From Hyphomicrobium sp. 12-62-95 (GTDB lineage Bacteria > Pseudomonadota > Alphaproteobacteria > Rhizobiales > Hyphomicrobiaceae), in contig NCCZ01000004.1 of assembly GCA_002279935.1 (NCBI GenBank), positions 186,001 through 250,000 of the forward strand: a stretch of 64,000 nt of DNA, given 5' to 3'. The notes beneath the pieces are model-generated. The model was given only the letters and a program-made list of their open reading frames with translations, was not told where the DNA came from and ran no database searches. This document shows, piece by piece, positions 29,043 to 40,060 of this stretch. Positions within the stretch are counted from its first letter, which is position 1. Each line of letters starts with the position of its first letter. The translations under genes were made by a program, and so were the position numbers.

Positions 29043-29079
29043 CCAAAAAACGAAATGGCGGCCACGGGGGCCGCCATTC
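29043..29079 (-). terminator. rho-independent terminator after rplS
   Basis: On the minus strand AATGGCGGCC pairs with GGCCGCCATT around a G-rich loop, then the sequence continues TTTCGTTTTTTGG. This strong stem with a T tract lies about 30 bases after the rplS stop and before map, and ends the trmD-rplS side of the cluster. Confidence 0.8.
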
Positions 29080-29110
29080 CGGTTGTTCACATCTGGGGTC
29101 GTCAGGACGA

Positions 29111-29812
29111 TTAGGCCTGAGCGTCGCCTTCGCCTTCAGCGGGAGCTTCCGCCGCCGTCAGCAGTGCGCGTGCCTGACCGATCCAGTCCTGCGTCTCGAC
29201 GCGTCCGTCGATATTGAGCGCACCCTCGACGTTGCCGATGTCTTCGTCCGAGAAGTTGGCGATCTGCTCGAACTTGTAGAGATTGAGCTGCTTCAGGCGG
29301 GCGGCCAGCGTCGCGTCGATCCCGTTGATCTGCGTCAGATCATCGGCCTCGCCCTTCGGCTTCTTAAAGCCCTTCCAAGCAGCGTTGAGCTTACGGGCGC
29401 GCGCATCCGTGCGTTCGAAGATGCGGGCAGCCTTACCGCGCAGACCGCGCAGATAATAGAGCTTGGCGCGGCGCACGCGGCCACGGCGGAGAACTTCGAT
29501 GTCCGCGATATGCGGCGAGTAGATCGGGAACACGCGCTCCACGCCTTCACCATACGAAATCTTGCGCACCGTGAAGCTCTCGTTGATGCCGGCACCAGCG
29601 CGCGCGATCACGATGCCTTCATAGGCCTGCAGGCGCTCGGCTGGCGCACGCGCCGCGGCTGCCTTCTTCTTCTTGTCCTTGGGGTCGACGTCGGCCGATT
29701 CCACGACGCGGACCATCACCTTGACAGTGTCGCCGGGCTGGAATTCCGGCACGTTGCGCTTGGCGAGCACGGCATCCATCTGCTCGCGCTCAATCTGCTG
29801 AATAATGTTCAT
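29111..29812 (-). CDS. rplS: 50S ribosomal protein L19 with a C-terminal helix-hairpin-helix-like extension
   Basis: L19 sits at the 30S-50S interface. The 233-residue protein is about twice the usual length. Residues 1-40 and 60-125 are ordinary L19 ([57 protein letters not shown]). Two additions are seen: a Lys/Ala-rich insert at about 41-60 ([12 protein letters not shown]) and a C-terminal domain at about 157-220 ([20 protein letters not shown], then DDW-like [12 protein letters not shown]). The latter resembles the helix-hairpin-helix extension that many alphaproteobacteria carry on ribosomal protein L21. ATG 29812 gives the standard N-terminus; a frame from 29839 exists. GGAACG lies just before it. 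Confidence 0.92.
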   Translation of the reverse strand: MNIIQQIEREQMDAVLAKRNVPEFQPGDTVKVMVRVVESADVDPKDKKKKAAAARAPAERLQAYEGIVIARAGAGINESFTVRKISYGEGVERVFPIYSPHIADIEVLRRGRVRRAKLYYLRGLRGKAARIFERTDARARKLNAAWKGFKKPKGEADDLTQINGIDATLAARLKQLNLYKFEQIANFSDEDIGNVEGALNIDGRVETQDWIGQARALLTAAEAPAEGEGDAQA

Positions 29813-29993
29813 TTTCGTTCCTTTTTGATTGTTTTTCAATGCAGAGGAGCTTCGCCGCCGTCTAATCGGCGAGCGAGCGAGGCTCGTGCGGCCCTTCAGG
29901 GCACCCTTGATCGGGGAATTCGTTGGGGCGGGTGATACCGGAAAGGACGGTCCTTGTCGAGTGGGTGCGGCGGCCGCTTCCTACCCCGCTGGG

Positions 29994-31031
29994 TCAATGC
30001 GGCGCCGGCCCGCCCGCCGCAGGGCCTGGATCCGAAGGCGGCATGCCAAGTCCCCGCAGCGTCATGAACCGCGGGTCCTCCCGCAAAGCCGGCGATAGCC
30101 CGCTCCCCGCACTGTCTTTCGGATCCGGCTGGAAAAGACCTGTCGAAAGGCCGGACGCAGCAACCGGTGCAGAGATGGCGGTCTTTTGCGGCTTGGCCCC
30201 CTTGGGCGGATCGCCGGGAAAGACGGGCGGCGGCTTGGCTGCAGTCGCGGTTGCCGGGGGCCGTGCCGTCTTACGCAGCGTTTTGCTCCCCGGGCGCACG
30301 GCCTTCGTCGGCCGGACCTTTGACCTAACCGCCGGGGCCGGCCCGGCCACCGTCTCGCCCGCCACGCCATCTTCCTCGCGGTCCCGCAGTTCCACCGTCA
30401 GCGACGTAATTTTCACCCCCGCCCGCGTCCGCAGATCGAGCGTGGCCCGGATCGGCATCGTGCGCTCCCTCGGCAACTCAATGATAAGATTATCCAAATC
30501 ACCAAACGCGACGGCCCATTCTCCTGCTGCTGCCGCATCATCAGCCCCCGCCGATAACCGAGCCTCCGCCGGCAATCCACTGATCTGCAGCGATCCCAGT
30601 GGATCGAAAAGCGGGTCGGCAAGAAGGGCGTGCTTCTCGATGGAAGCCGTGGCCAAGGGCCCGCGCGGCGCGGCCGGTGGGGGCGCTGAAACCGTTTGCA
30701 TCGCAGGTAACAGTCGGTCCCGCGCTTCGGCGCGCACAAATACAAAGGGCGTCTCCGCGCGTCTGATGGCAACGGGCGGCGAGGCCTGGGCCATCGGCAT
30801 CGCCCCGCCGGTCGGCTTATCCTGTCCGCTTTCCAGAACAAACCACGCGCTCAAAGCCAGGAGGGCCCCCAGCAGCAGCAGAAACTCGAAATCCGCGGCC
30901 AGCCCTCTAAAAAACTGCCGCCAACCGATGTCGCCGGCGACCTCGGGCGCGGGCAGCGGTTGCGGCTCTGGCCCGTCCCTTTCGCGATGCAGGCAATCCA
31001 CCGCCGCAGCGAATGGTGCAGGATCCGGCAT
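29994..31031 (-). CDS. hypothetical single-pass membrane protein
   Basis: The 345-residue product from ATG 31031 has a cytoplasmic N-terminus of about 55 residues, one transmembrane helix (FEFLLLLGALLALSAWFVL) and a periplasmic part rich in Ala, Pro and Arg. A folded-looking stretch (WAVAFGDLDNLIIELPRERT, LDLRTRAGVKITSLTVELRD) lies between low-complexity linkers. I recognise no family. It stands between rplS and trmD, which are often adjacent in bacteria, so it is an insertion into a conserved operon. The frame is open up to 31202, but AGAGG lies before 31031 and the upstream part is AT-rich. Confidence 0.6.
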   Translation of the reverse strand: MPDPAPFAAAVDCLHRERDGPEPQPLPAPEVAGDIGWRQFFRGLAADFEFLLLLGALLALSAWFVLESGQDKPTGGAMPMAQASPPVAIRRAETPFVFVRAEARDRLLPAMQTVSAPPPAAPRGPLATASIEKHALLADPLFDPLGSLQISGLPAEARLSAGADDAAAAGEWAVAFGDLDNLIIELPRERTMPIRATLDLRTRAGVKITSLTVELRDREEDGVAGETVAGPAPAVRSKVRPTKAVRPGSKTLRKTARPPATATAAKPPPVFPGDPPKGAKPQKTAISAPVAASGLSTGLFQPDPKDSAGSGLSPALREDPRFMTLRGLGMPPSDPGPAAGGPAPH

Positions 31032-31195
31032 GTTTGACCTCTGAACACGAGACCGCACCGCGGTCTGAGCAGGCTGAACAAATCCCTCATGCGGCCATAG
31101 CAATTGTTTTTCAAATGCCAATTGACCGGGAAATTCCGCAACACAGAAGACGGTAAAAAACCCGGTAACAATTGCAAGGTATTGAGGCGAAATTA

Positions 31196-31224
31196 ATTTC
31201 AACTCTGCACGGATCGACCGTCAA
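31196..31224 (-). promoter_or_regulatory. possible sigma-70 promoter for the membrane protein gene
   Basis: On the minus strand TTGACG is followed after 17 bases by TGAAAT, a fair match to -35 and -10 boxes. It lies in an AT-rich stretch about 165 bases before the ATG at 31031. The transcribed leader would contain a perfect 7-bp hairpin (AGACCGC/GCGGTCT, 31050-31066). Confidence 0.35.
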
Positions 31225-31488
31225 AAACAAGCCAGATTATCATTCAATATCAGACGCATAGACAAATGCAATTTGCAAATAGAGTTTGTTTCGTAATTCC
31301 CAAATTGAGTTTTTCTACATTCCGCGCAGGATGAGCGAGTTATGCTCAATATCGCCCGTCTGAAGTTCGGCCGCGGTAATCCGCAGCGCGGTGCAAATAA
31401 CCCATCCAATCACCGGCCCGATAGTGCCGTTAACCACTTATTAACCACCCTGATCAAACCTTTCACAAAACCTAACGGGGGCAGCGGA
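31225..31488. other. AT-rich intergenic region
   Basis: The stretch between the promoter-like site and the next small ORF is clearly richer in A and T than its surroundings. Two copies of TTAACCAC occur near 31432-31450. I see no convincing coding frame and no strong RNA structure. Confidence 0.5.
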
Positions 31489-31650
31489 ATGATTCGGCAG
31501 CTGTACGATCTGGAAGATTGGCTCTTCTATCGCTCGCGCACCTGCGCACCGGCCGCACGCCGAATCGTCGAGCGCCTATCGCGGAGCGTTGGTCATGTCG
31601 CCGACCGGCTCGAAGGCCAGGTTTGGCGCGGTCAGCCAACCGGACGTTAA
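31489..31650 (+). CDS. small hypothetical protein, 53 residues
   Basis: ATG 31489 follows GGGGGCAGCGG. The product begins [16 protein letters not shown] and continues as a basic amphipathic helix ([23 protein letters not shown]). It ends with a 4-base overlap of the convergent trmD stop. The family is not recognised. Composition looks like a real peptide, but length and lack of context keep confidence low. An in-frame start at 31342 is less likely. Confidence 0.4.
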   Translation: MIRQLYDLEDWLFYRSRTCAPAARRIVERLSRSVGHVADRLEGQVWRGQPTGR

Positions 31651-32372
31651 TCCCGATCCGGCTTGGCTACGAGATCCGGGCGCCGCTCGGCCGTAATCCG
31701 CTGCGCCTCCGCCTTGCGCCATGCCGCGATCGCCTGATGATCCCCCGACAGCAGCACGTCCGGGATGGATCGCCCCTCCCACTCCCGCGGCCGCGTGTAT
31801 TGCGGGTATTCGAGCAGCCCGCCCTCGAAGCTCTCGTGCGCCAGACTCTCGGCCGCCCCCAGCACACCCGGCAACAGCCGGACGCACGCATCGATCAGCA
31901 CCATCGCGGCCAGTTCCCCACCTGACAGCACATAGTCGCCGATAGAAACCTCTCGCAGGCCACGCCCCGCGATCACCCGCTCATCAATCCCTTCAAATCG
32001 CCCCGCCAGCAGAATGACGCCCGGCCCGGCCGCGAGCTCCTTGGCCATGGTCTGATCGAATGGCTGCCCCCTCGGCGACAGGTAAATCAGCGGGCTATCG
32101 GGATTTTGCGCGCCCGCAGCATCGAGCGCCGCGCCGAGCACGTCTGCCCTAAGCACCATCCCTGCGCCACCGCCCGCCGGCGTATCGTCCACCTGCCAGT
32201 GCCGCCCCAGCCCGAAGTCCCGGATCTGGTGCGGGGTCAGCGACCAAACGCCGGCCTGCAATGCCTGACCGACGAGCGAAACGCCAAGCGGCCCGGGAAA
32301 CATCTCCGGAAACAGCGTCAGCACGCTGGCGCGCCACGCCGCCCGCCCATCGCTCGTCGGATAATGCGCCAT
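31647..32372 (-). CDS. trmD: tRNA (guanine-N1)-methyltransferase
   Basis: The 241-residue SPOUT enzyme methylates G37 of tRNAs that have G at position 36, which protects the reading frame. Family blocks are [66 protein letters not shown] and the C-terminal [16 protein letters not shown], covering the trefoil-knot SAM site. Length is normal. It is preceded closely (8 bases) by the DUF1330 gene on the same strand. Confidence 0.95.
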   Translation of the reverse strand: MAHYPTSDGRAAWRASVLTLFPEMFPGPLGVSLVGQALQAGVWSLTPHQIRDFGLGRHWQVDDTPAGGGAGMVLRADVLGAALDAAGAQNPDSPLIYLSPRGQPFDQTMAKELAAGPGVILLAGRFEGIDERVIAGRGLREVSIGDYVLSGGELAAMVLIDACVRLLPGVLGAAESLAHESFEGGLLEYPQYTRPREWEGRSIPDVLLSGDHQAIAAWRKAEAQRITAERRPDLVAKPDRD

Positions 32373-32380
32373 CGCTCCGC

Positions 32381-32668
32381 TCAGACGCCTTCCACGACCG
32401 TGATGTCGATCGTGCCCGCACCCTGGCGCAGAGCCTTGGCCTCGGCGTACTCAGGGCTCTTGGCATATCCGATGGCATGCGCGTAGCTGGGAAACTCGAG
32501 CACCACGTTCCGCTGCACGCCGTTGCCCTCGATGATCTCGCATTGGCCCCCCCGCACGATCGGCCGGCCCTCGAACTTGTCGAGCGCGATCTTCGACTTG
32601 GCGACGTACTGACCCCACCTCTCGGGATCCGTCACCGTGGCGTGCGCAATCACGTAACCCTTCGGCAT
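32381..32668 (-). CDS. DUF1330 family protein
   Basis: The 95-residue protein has the dimeric alpha-beta barrel pattern of DUF1330: [60 protein letters not shown] and a final strand [10 protein letters not shown]. The function of the family is not established. It sits 8 bases upstream of trmD, so the two are probably co-transcribed. Confidence 0.85.
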   Translation of the reverse strand: MPKGYVIAHATVTDPERWGQYVAKSKIALDKFEGRPIVRGGQCEIIEGNGVQRNVVLEFPSYAHAIGYAKSPEYAEAKALRQGAGTIDITVVEGV

Positions 32669-32787
32669 GCGTCTTTCGTCCTTCTACTGGGCCTAAAGCC
32701 GTTGGAACTGATGATCGGCAAGGCATAAGCCGCGCGACGGTGTCCCGCAAGCAACCGCCGCATCGGCCGTGCTGAACGCTAAGTCCG

Positions 32788-33492
32788 CTAGATCGCCTGC
32801 CGGATGTGATGATGGAACGTCAGAGCCGCCTGAACGGGATCGTCCGCTTGGGTAATTGGCCGCCCGACGACGATATGATTGGCCCCCGCCCCGATCGCGT
32901 TCTCGGGCGTCATGACCCGTTCCTGGTCGTCCGTTGTCCCACCCGGTAGCCGGATCCCAGGCGTCACGATCAGAAATTGCGGCCCGGTCGCCGCCCGGAT
33001 GGCGGCTGCTTCCTGGCCCGATGCAATCACCCCGTCGAAGCCCGCCTCATAAGCCAGCCGCGCGCGATGCAACACGAGGTCGCTCGGCGCGAGAGCACTT
33101 CCCTGCTGCTTCAGATCTTCCGCCGTCAGGTTGGTCATCACGGTGACCGCGAGCAGCTTCAAGTCACTGGCTCCCCGGCCGGTCACAGCCGCCCGCAAGG
33201 TCTTCAGATCGTGTCCATGCACGGTCAGAAAATCGACGCCCAGTTCCCGCGCATTCGACACTGCCCGCTCCACCGTGTTGCCGATGTCCAGCAGCTTCAT
33301 GTCGAGGAACACGCGCTTACCCTGCGCCTTGAGGCTCTCGGCCAGATCGAGCCCGCCTGCAAACAACAGTTCCAGTCCGACTTTGTAAAACCCCACCGCG
33401 TCATCGAGCTTGGCGACGAGCCGCTGCGCCTCCTCAACGGTCGGCATATCGAGAGCGACGATCAGGCGGTCTTTGATGGGTGTGTGGGGCAT
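32788..33492 (-). CDS. pyrF: orotidine 5'-phosphate decarboxylase
   Basis: The enzyme makes UMP from OMP. The TIM-barrel protein (234 residues from ATG 33492) shows DRLIVALDMPTVEEAQRL, the catalytic array VFLDMKLLDIGNTV (Asp-x-Lys-x-x-Asp), VDFLTVHGHD, GVIASGQEA, LIVTPGIRLPGG and IVVGRPITQADDP. In-frame ATGs at 33510 and 33525 would add up to 11 residues encoded by a short GGCATCCGG direct repeat; the shortest form is chosen because the additional residues do not look conserved. There is no clear ribosome-binding site for any of them. Confidence 0.92.
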   Translation of the reverse strand: MPHTPIKDRLIVALDMPTVEEAQRLVAKLDDAVGFYKVGLELLFAGGLDLAESLKAQGKRVFLDMKLLDIGNTVERAVSNARELGVDFLTVHGHDLKTLRAAVTGRGASDLKLLAVTVMTNLTAEDLKQQGSALAPSDLVLHRARLAYEAGFDGVIASGQEAAAIRAATGPQFLIVTPGIRLPGGTTDDQERVMTPENAIGAGANHIVVGRPITQADDPVQAALTFHHHIRQAI

Positions 33493-33586
33493 CGGTTCGG
33501 CATCCGGCATCCGGAAAAGCGGCATCCGGAAAGATTTAGAGCACAGTCAGACCGGTTGCCGTCTGCCAGCTGCCGGTCATCGCCCA

Positions 33587-34183
33587 CTATCCATGCAGCA
33601 CGTGCGCGGCCCGGGCAAGCTTCTGAATGAGAGCTTTGAACTGCTCCTGGCTCTCTTTGTTTTTCAAATGCCCATGTTCGTCATAGGCTTCCATCGCGCG
33701 CGGCACGGCAAACTGTTCCGGCAGCACAAGGGCGCTCAGGCCCAATTCCAAGACCGTCCTCACGGTGTTGAGCCCGCGCAAGCCACCCATGCCGCCCGGC
33801 GACGAAGACCCGAGCGCAAAAACCCGCGTCTTGAAAACGACGAGCGGCTCTTCCCCATCGTTACGGATGCGGCTCAGCCAATCGAGTGTATTTTTCAACA
33901 ACGGCGTGATCGATGCGTTGTATTCCGGACAAGCGATGAAGATCCCCGTGTGCACCCGCATCAGCGCTTCCAGTTTGCGCGCGTTCTCCGGGATGCCGTC
34001 GCTGTTCTGCAGATCCGCGTCGTAAAGCGGCAACGGATAGTCGCCCAGATCCGCGAACGTCGCCGCAATCCCGTTCGCCTCCGCGATCGTCGCGCCCAAC
34101 CGGGCGAGGCGCATGTTGTGCGATCCGCTCCGCGCCGATCCGGCAAAGAAAAGAAGGCGGGGAGCGTTCGGCGTCATGGACAT
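33587..34183 (-). CDS. NAD(P)H-dependent FMN reductase
   Basis: The 198-residue flavodoxin-fold protein starts APRLLFFAGSARSGSHNMRLARLG, the FMN-phosphate loop of the NADPH-dependent FMN reductase family (chromate/azo reductase group). Other blocks are DLGDYPLPLYDADLQ, IFIACPEYNASITPLLKNTLDWLSR and ALGSSSPGGMGGLRGLNTVR. It would reduce FMN or quinones and related electrophiles with NAD(P)H. GAGGATGAG lies before the start. The exact substrate cannot be assigned. Confidence 0.87.
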   Translation of the reverse strand: MSMTPNAPRLLFFAGSARSGSHNMRLARLGATIAEANGIAATFADLGDYPLPLYDADLQNSDGIPENARKLEALMRVHTGIFIACPEYNASITPLLKNTLDWLSRIRNDGEEPLVVFKTRVFALGSSSPGGMGGLRGLNTVRTVLELGLSALVLPEQFAVPRAMEAYDEHGHLKNKESQEQFKALIQKLARAAHVLHG

Positions 34184-34225
34184 GGGCTCATCCTCATTGG
34201 TGTCGGCAGCGCGCTCAAAACTAGG

Positions 34226-35386
34226 TCAACTCTCGCCGCCAAACAGGTCCTTGATCCGCGCAAAAAATCCGGTGCTCGCCGGGCTGGTTTCCTTCGCGCT
34301 GAGTTTCTCGAACTCCTCCAGCAACTCGCGCTGCCGGCGCGTCAAGTTCTTCGGTGTTTCCACATCCACCTGAATATAAAGATCGCCCGTCGTCGTCGAT
34401 CGCAGCATGGGCATGCCCTTAGACTTCAAGCGGAACTGTTTGCCGGTCTCGGTGCCCTCGGGAACTTTGACTCGGCTCGTCGTGCCATCCAGCGTCGGCA
34501 CATCGATCTGCCCGCCAAGTGCCGCGGTCGTCATCGCAATGGGCACGCGGCAAAACACATCCGCACCATCGCGCTGGAACAGCTCGTGCGGCTTGATCGA
34601 GAGAAAAATATAAAGATCGCCGGCTTGTCCGCCCCGCAGCCCGGCCTCACCTTCGCCGCTGAGCCGGATGCGTGTCCCGTCTTCGACGCCCGGTGGAATA
34701 TTCACCGATAGCGTGCGCTCTTTCACAACCCGCCCGGCGCCAGCGCAGGCTGGGCAAGGATCCGCGATCGTCTCGCCGCGGCCCTGGCACGTCGGGCAGG
34801 TCCGCTCGATCGTGAAGAAGCCCTGGCTCGCACGAACTTTTCCGGCCCCGCCGCACGTGCCGCACGTCACCGGCTTGGTCCCAGCCTTGGCGCCCGATCC
34901 AGTGCACGTCTCGCACGTGACATTCGTCGGGACGCGGATCTGCGCGGTCTTGCCCGCGTACGCATCGTCGAGCGTGATTTCCATATTGTAGCGCAGGTCC
35001 GACCCGCGCTCGCGCCCCGGCGGCCGTGCGCCGCCACCGCGGCGTCCACCCATGAACTCGCCGAACAGATCGTCGAAGATGTCCGACATCGACGACGCAA
35101 AATCGGGCCCGAAACCAGGGCCCCCGCCACCGGTCCCACCGCCGCGTCCGCCCATTCCGCCATCAAACGCGGCATGCCCAAACCGGTCGTAGGCCGCGCG
35201 CTTTTGCGGGTCCTTCAGAACTTCATAGGCTTCATTGAGTTCTTTGAACTTCTGCTCGGCATCCTGATCGCCCGGATTGCGATCAGGGTGGTGGTCTTTC
35301 GCAAGCCTGCGGAACGCAGACTTCAGGTCCTGCTCGCTCGCGTTACGAGGCACCCCGAGAACATCGTAATAGTCGCGCTTGGCCAT
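34226..35386 (-). CDS. dnaJ: chaperone protein DnaJ
   Basis: The 386-residue type I J-protein has the J-domain at 1-70 with HPD in [11 protein letters not shown], a glycine-rich linker ([18 protein letters not shown]), the four zinc-finger repeats of CxxCxGxG type ([33 protein letters not shown]) and the C-terminal substrate domains. It delivers unfolded proteins to DnaK and stimulates its ATPase. dnaK is 173 bases upstream on the same strand, separated by a strong hairpin. Confidence 0.96.
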   Translation of the reverse strand: MAKRDYYDVLGVPRNASEQDLKSAFRRLAKDHHPDRNPGDQDAEQKFKELNEAYEVLKDPQKRAAYDRFGHAAFDGGMGGRGGGTGGGGPGFGPDFASSMSDIFDDLFGEFMGGRRGGGARPPGRERGSDLRYNMEITLDDAYAGKTAQIRVPTNVTCETCTGSGAKAGTKPVTCGTCGGAGKVRASQGFFTIERTCPTCQGRGETIADPCPACAGAGRVVKERTLSVNIPPGVEDGTRIRLSGEGEAGLRGGQAGDLYIFLSIKPHELFQRDGADVFCRVPIAMTTAALGGQIDVPTLDGTTSRVKVPEGTETGKQFRLKSKGMPMLRSTTTGDLYIQVDVETPKNLTRRQRELLEEFEKLSAKETSPASTGFFARIKDLFGGES

Positions 35387-35519
35387 GTGGGCGTTTTATC
35401 CGAAGCGGGAAGAGGCAGGCACCGGGCCGGGAACGGCCATCGCATCCGGCCGGGCAGAGCATCAAGATTGAGCATTGCGCCACGCGGTCGCAAAGGCCCA
35501 TGAGCGGACCGGGCCGGAA

Positions 35520-35550
35520 TTCGCCCCGCCGCGGTGAGCGGCGGGGCGAA
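35520..35550 (-). promoter_or_regulatory. strong hairpin between dnaK and dnaJ
   Basis: TTCGCCCCGCCGC and GCGGCGGGGCGAA form a perfect 13-bp stem with a 5-base loop, 10 bases after the dnaK stop. No T tract follows on the minus strand. It may act as a partial terminator or as an mRNA-stabilising structure that sets the dnaK to dnaJ ratio. Confidence 0.55.
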
Positions 35551-35559
35551 GGTTGTGGA

Positions 35560-37488
<1,929 letters not shown>

Positions 37489-37716
37489 GGTGAACTTCCT
37501 CTTTCGTTGTGGCGAACCGCCAGGACCCTTGTCATGGCATCCGGTACCGCCCCGTGCCCGTTGAAGAGGGCCGGAGCCGCTGCGGTCCCCAGGGAGTTAA
37601 TGAGACGTGGTGGTCACGTATATAGGGCCCTTTTTGAGGGGTGCAACGGCACTGCATCACGCCACCGTGACTAAATTCTGCCGTGACTAGGATGCCGCAG
37701 ACCAAGGAACCAACAG

Positions 37717-38397
37717 ATGATGCCTCCGGCCAAAAGAAAAAGTCCCGCAAAGATTTCGTCCCGCGGGCCCGCCGACGTTCCCGCGCGTCTGCCCGAGGGT
37801 TTCCAACTAATGACCGGTGCCCTCTCCCCCGCCGACCAGAAGGCACTTCTGAGCAAAATTAACGATGTGATTTTATCCGCGCCCCTCTTTCAGCCCCGGA
37901 TGCCCCGCACCGGCCAGCCCTTCTCCGTCAAAATGACCAACTGCGGCCCGCTCGGTTGGGTATCGGACAAGGAGCGCGGTTACCGCTACCAGCCCACCCA
38001 TCTAGAGACCGGCCAACCCTGGCCCCCTATCCCCGAGCCGCTGCTCGACCTCTGGCGGACCCATACAAACTGCGCTGGCCTTCCCGAAGCCTGCCTGATC
38101 AACCACTATCCCGCCGGCGCCAAGATGGGCTCCCACCGCGACCAGGACGAACACGAGCCCCGCGCCCCGGTGCTCTCGGTCTCCCTCGGCGACGAGGCCG
38201 TCTTCCACGTTGGCGGGCCCAAGCGCTCCGACGCCAAAGTCCGCGTCACACTCCGGTCCGGCGACGTCTGCCTGCTCGCCGGCCCCTCCCGCTTTGCCTA
38301 TCACGGGATCGACCGCATCCTGCCCGGCACCTCAGACCTCATCCCCGGAGGCGGCCGCATCAACCTCACACTGCGGCGCGTGACGCCCTTCGACTGA
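37717..38397 (+). CDS. alkB: DNA oxidative demethylase AlkB
   Basis: The 226-residue protein is an Fe(II)/2-oxoglutarate dioxygenase that repairs N1-methyladenine and N3-methylcytosine. The iron ligands are His140 and Asp142 in GSHRDQDE and His196 in AYHGIDR; the 2-oxoglutarate and structural arginines are in RINLTLRR (214-221). The nucleotide-recognition lid includes MTNCGPLGWVSD and YRYQP. It is read divergently from dnaK. Its last 32 bases overlap the convergent EamA-family gene. Confidence 0.9.
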   Translation: MMPPAKRKSPAKISSRGPADVPARLPEGFQLMTGALSPADQKALLSKINDVILSAPLFQPRMPRTGQPFSVKMTNCGPLGWVSDKERGYRYQPTHLETGQPWPPIPEPLLDLWRTHTNCAGLPEACLINHYPAGAKMGSHRDQDEHEPRAPVLSVSLGDEAVFHVGGPKRSDAKVRVTLRSGDVCLLAGPSRFAYHGIDRILPGTSDLIPGGGRINLTLRRVTPFD

Positions 38398-39268
38398 GCC
38401 ACGGCCCCAATTGCACAAGCAGAACCGCGGCGATCATTAAACCGGCCCCAACCCAGGAAACCGGACTCAAACGCTCGCCAAGCATCACCGCGCCGGCCGC
38501 CGCCGCAAACAGGCTCTCCGCCGACAGGATCACCGCTGCCTCGGGCGGCGTGGTGTGCCGGATGGCAATCGTGAAAATCGTATAGGTCAAAGCCGTCGAG
38601 ACCAATCCGACGAACAAGATCGGCACCGCCGCGGCCTCCAGCCCCGCCAACGTGGGCCCTTCAAAGGCGAGCGCCATTCCCGTCGCGACCGCCGCCACCA
38701 CGGCAAACTGCAGCGCGGTGTAGGTCAACGGCCTCTGGTAGAAACTGGCCCCCCCCGTAATCACGCAGTGCGTCGCCCAGAACAGCGCGCTGCCCATCAC
38801 CAAAAGCTCGCCTGCGCCGAGCCCCCCGACGGTCCCGCCGCCAAGGAGCCACGCCCCCGCAAACGACAACCCAATCGCCGGCCAAGCAATGCGCGGCGGC
38901 ACGACCCGCGACCAGATCCAAGCCACCAGCGGCGTCAGCACGACGTAAAGCGACGTCAAGAAGCCGGTGTTCGTCACCGAGGCTGTCTTCAGGCCTTCCT
39001 GTTGCAGGAACGCGGCCGCAAGAAACGCCAATCCACACAAAACCGAAATGCGCCCCAGCCCCGCCGGCAAATCCCGCGCGCCCGTCTTGCGGTGTTCAAA
39101 ATACGCCAGCGGCGCTAGGGCAAACACTGCGAGCAACGACCGTCCCGCAATAAACGTCCACGGCCCGATATGCGCCATGGCGTCCTTCTGAAAATAGAAC
39201 GCCACGCCCCACAGCGCTGCTGCGAACAAAAGTACGAAATCAGCCTGAAATCGTGTCATGCCCGCCAA
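38366..39268 (-). CDS. EamA/DMT-family permease
   Basis: The 300-residue membrane protein has ten hydrophobic segments in two EamA repeats, the first starting FVLLFAAALWGVAFYFQKDAM and the second FWATHCVITGG. The block NTGFLTSLYVVLTPLVAW and the end LGERLSPVSWVGAGLMIAAVLLV are typical of the drug/metabolite transporter superfamily. The family exports amino acids, nucleotides or metabolites; the substrate here is unknown. The stop lies inside the end of alkB on the other strand. Confidence 0.87.
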   Translation of the reverse strand: MAGMTRFQADFVLLFAAALWGVAFYFQKDAMAHIGPWTFIAGRSLLAVFALAPLAYFEHRKTGARDLPAGLGRISVLCGLAFLAAAFLQQEGLKTASVTNTGFLTSLYVVLTPLVAWIWSRVVPPRIAWPAIGLSFAGAWLLGGGTVGGLGAGELLVMGSALFWATHCVITGGASFYQRPLTYTALQFAVVAAVATGMALAFEGPTLAGLEAAAVPILFVGLVSTALTYTIFTIAIRHTTPPEAAVILSAESLFAAAAGAVMLGERLSPVSWVGAGLMIAAVLLVQLGPWLSRRASRAAV

Positions 39269-39302
39269 GTTCTCAGTGAGGTCGTGTTGGCGGGGTTATG
39301 GA

Positions 39303-39989
39303 TCACGCCCCGTCCGGCGTATCATCAATCGGTTGCGGCTGCGGCGCAGCAGGAGTCTCTCCACCCGCCTCCGCCTTCCCAGGCTTCGGCCCGCCCTTGG
39401 CCGTCACCACCACCGCCGGCCGGATAAGCCGCTCGTCGATCACATAGCCCGCCTGATAAACTTGCAAAATCGTCCCGTGTGGAACGTCAGGTTTTTCCAC
39501 CTGCTGCATCGCCTGATGGTAGTGCGGGTTGAGCAGTTCGCCTTCCGGCCAGATGCGCGTCACGCCGTGCCGCTCCAGCACGCTCTTCAACTGCCCGTCG
39601 ATCATGCCGACGCCTTCGACGAGGCTCGCCAGCGCCGGATCAGCTTCTGCCGCCCCTGCCGGAACCGCCTGCATTGCGCGTTCGAAATTGTCCGCCACGC
39701 CGATGATGTCGACGGCGAACTTCGAAATCGCAAACTTCGCTGTCTCGATCTTTTCCCGATCCGTCCGCTTGCGCAGGTTGTCCATGTCGGCAACGAGCCG
39801 CAGCGTCTCGGTCTTGGCCTTGGCCAGATCGTCGTTCGCCTTGGCCAAATCGTCCTGCAACGCGATGATGATGGCTTTGGTCTGCTCCCGGCCGAGATCG
39901 GCAGCGGTCGGGTCGTTCTCCGTGGCGGGCTCTGTGGCGCCGACGTCGGGCGTGGTGTTCGGATCGGACATGTTTTTGGGATCGGACAT
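39303..39989 (-). CDS. grpE: nucleotide exchange factor GrpE
   Basis: The 228-residue protein has an acidic disordered N-terminus, a long coiled coil (about 50-115, ADMDNLRKRTDREKIETAKFAISKFAVDI in pieces) and the C-terminal beta domain with VLERHGVTRIWPEGELLNPHYHQAM and GTILQVYQAGYVIDERLIRPAVV. It releases ADP from DnaK. ATG 39989 is preferred to a start at 40064, which would overlap hrcA. It follows hrcA by 71 bases in the same direction, the usual hrcA-grpE arrangement. Confidence 0.94.
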   Translation of the reverse strand: MSDPKNMSDPNTTPDVGATEPATENDPTAADLGREQTKAIIIALQDDLAKANDDLAKAKTETLRLVADMDNLRKRTDREKIETAKFAISKFAVDIIGVADNFERAMQAVPAGAAEADPALASLVEGVGMIDGQLKSVLERHGVTRIWPEGELLNPHYHQAMQQVEKPDVPHGTILQVYQAGYVIDERLIRPAVVVTAKGGPKPGKAEAGGETPAAPQPQPIDDTPDGA

Positions 39990-40060
39990 GGGGCTCGATC
40001 GCTCTCTATCAATTGGGATGTCGGTGGTTGGTCGGGGTATCGGCTGCCGGGCCGAAAAAA

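Noticed and set aside
37640..37660. The sequence CAACGGCACTGCATCAC occurs both upstream of dnaK and near 46419
   Set aside because: A 17-base match in 64 kb has an appreciable chance of being random, and the surrounding sequences do not match.
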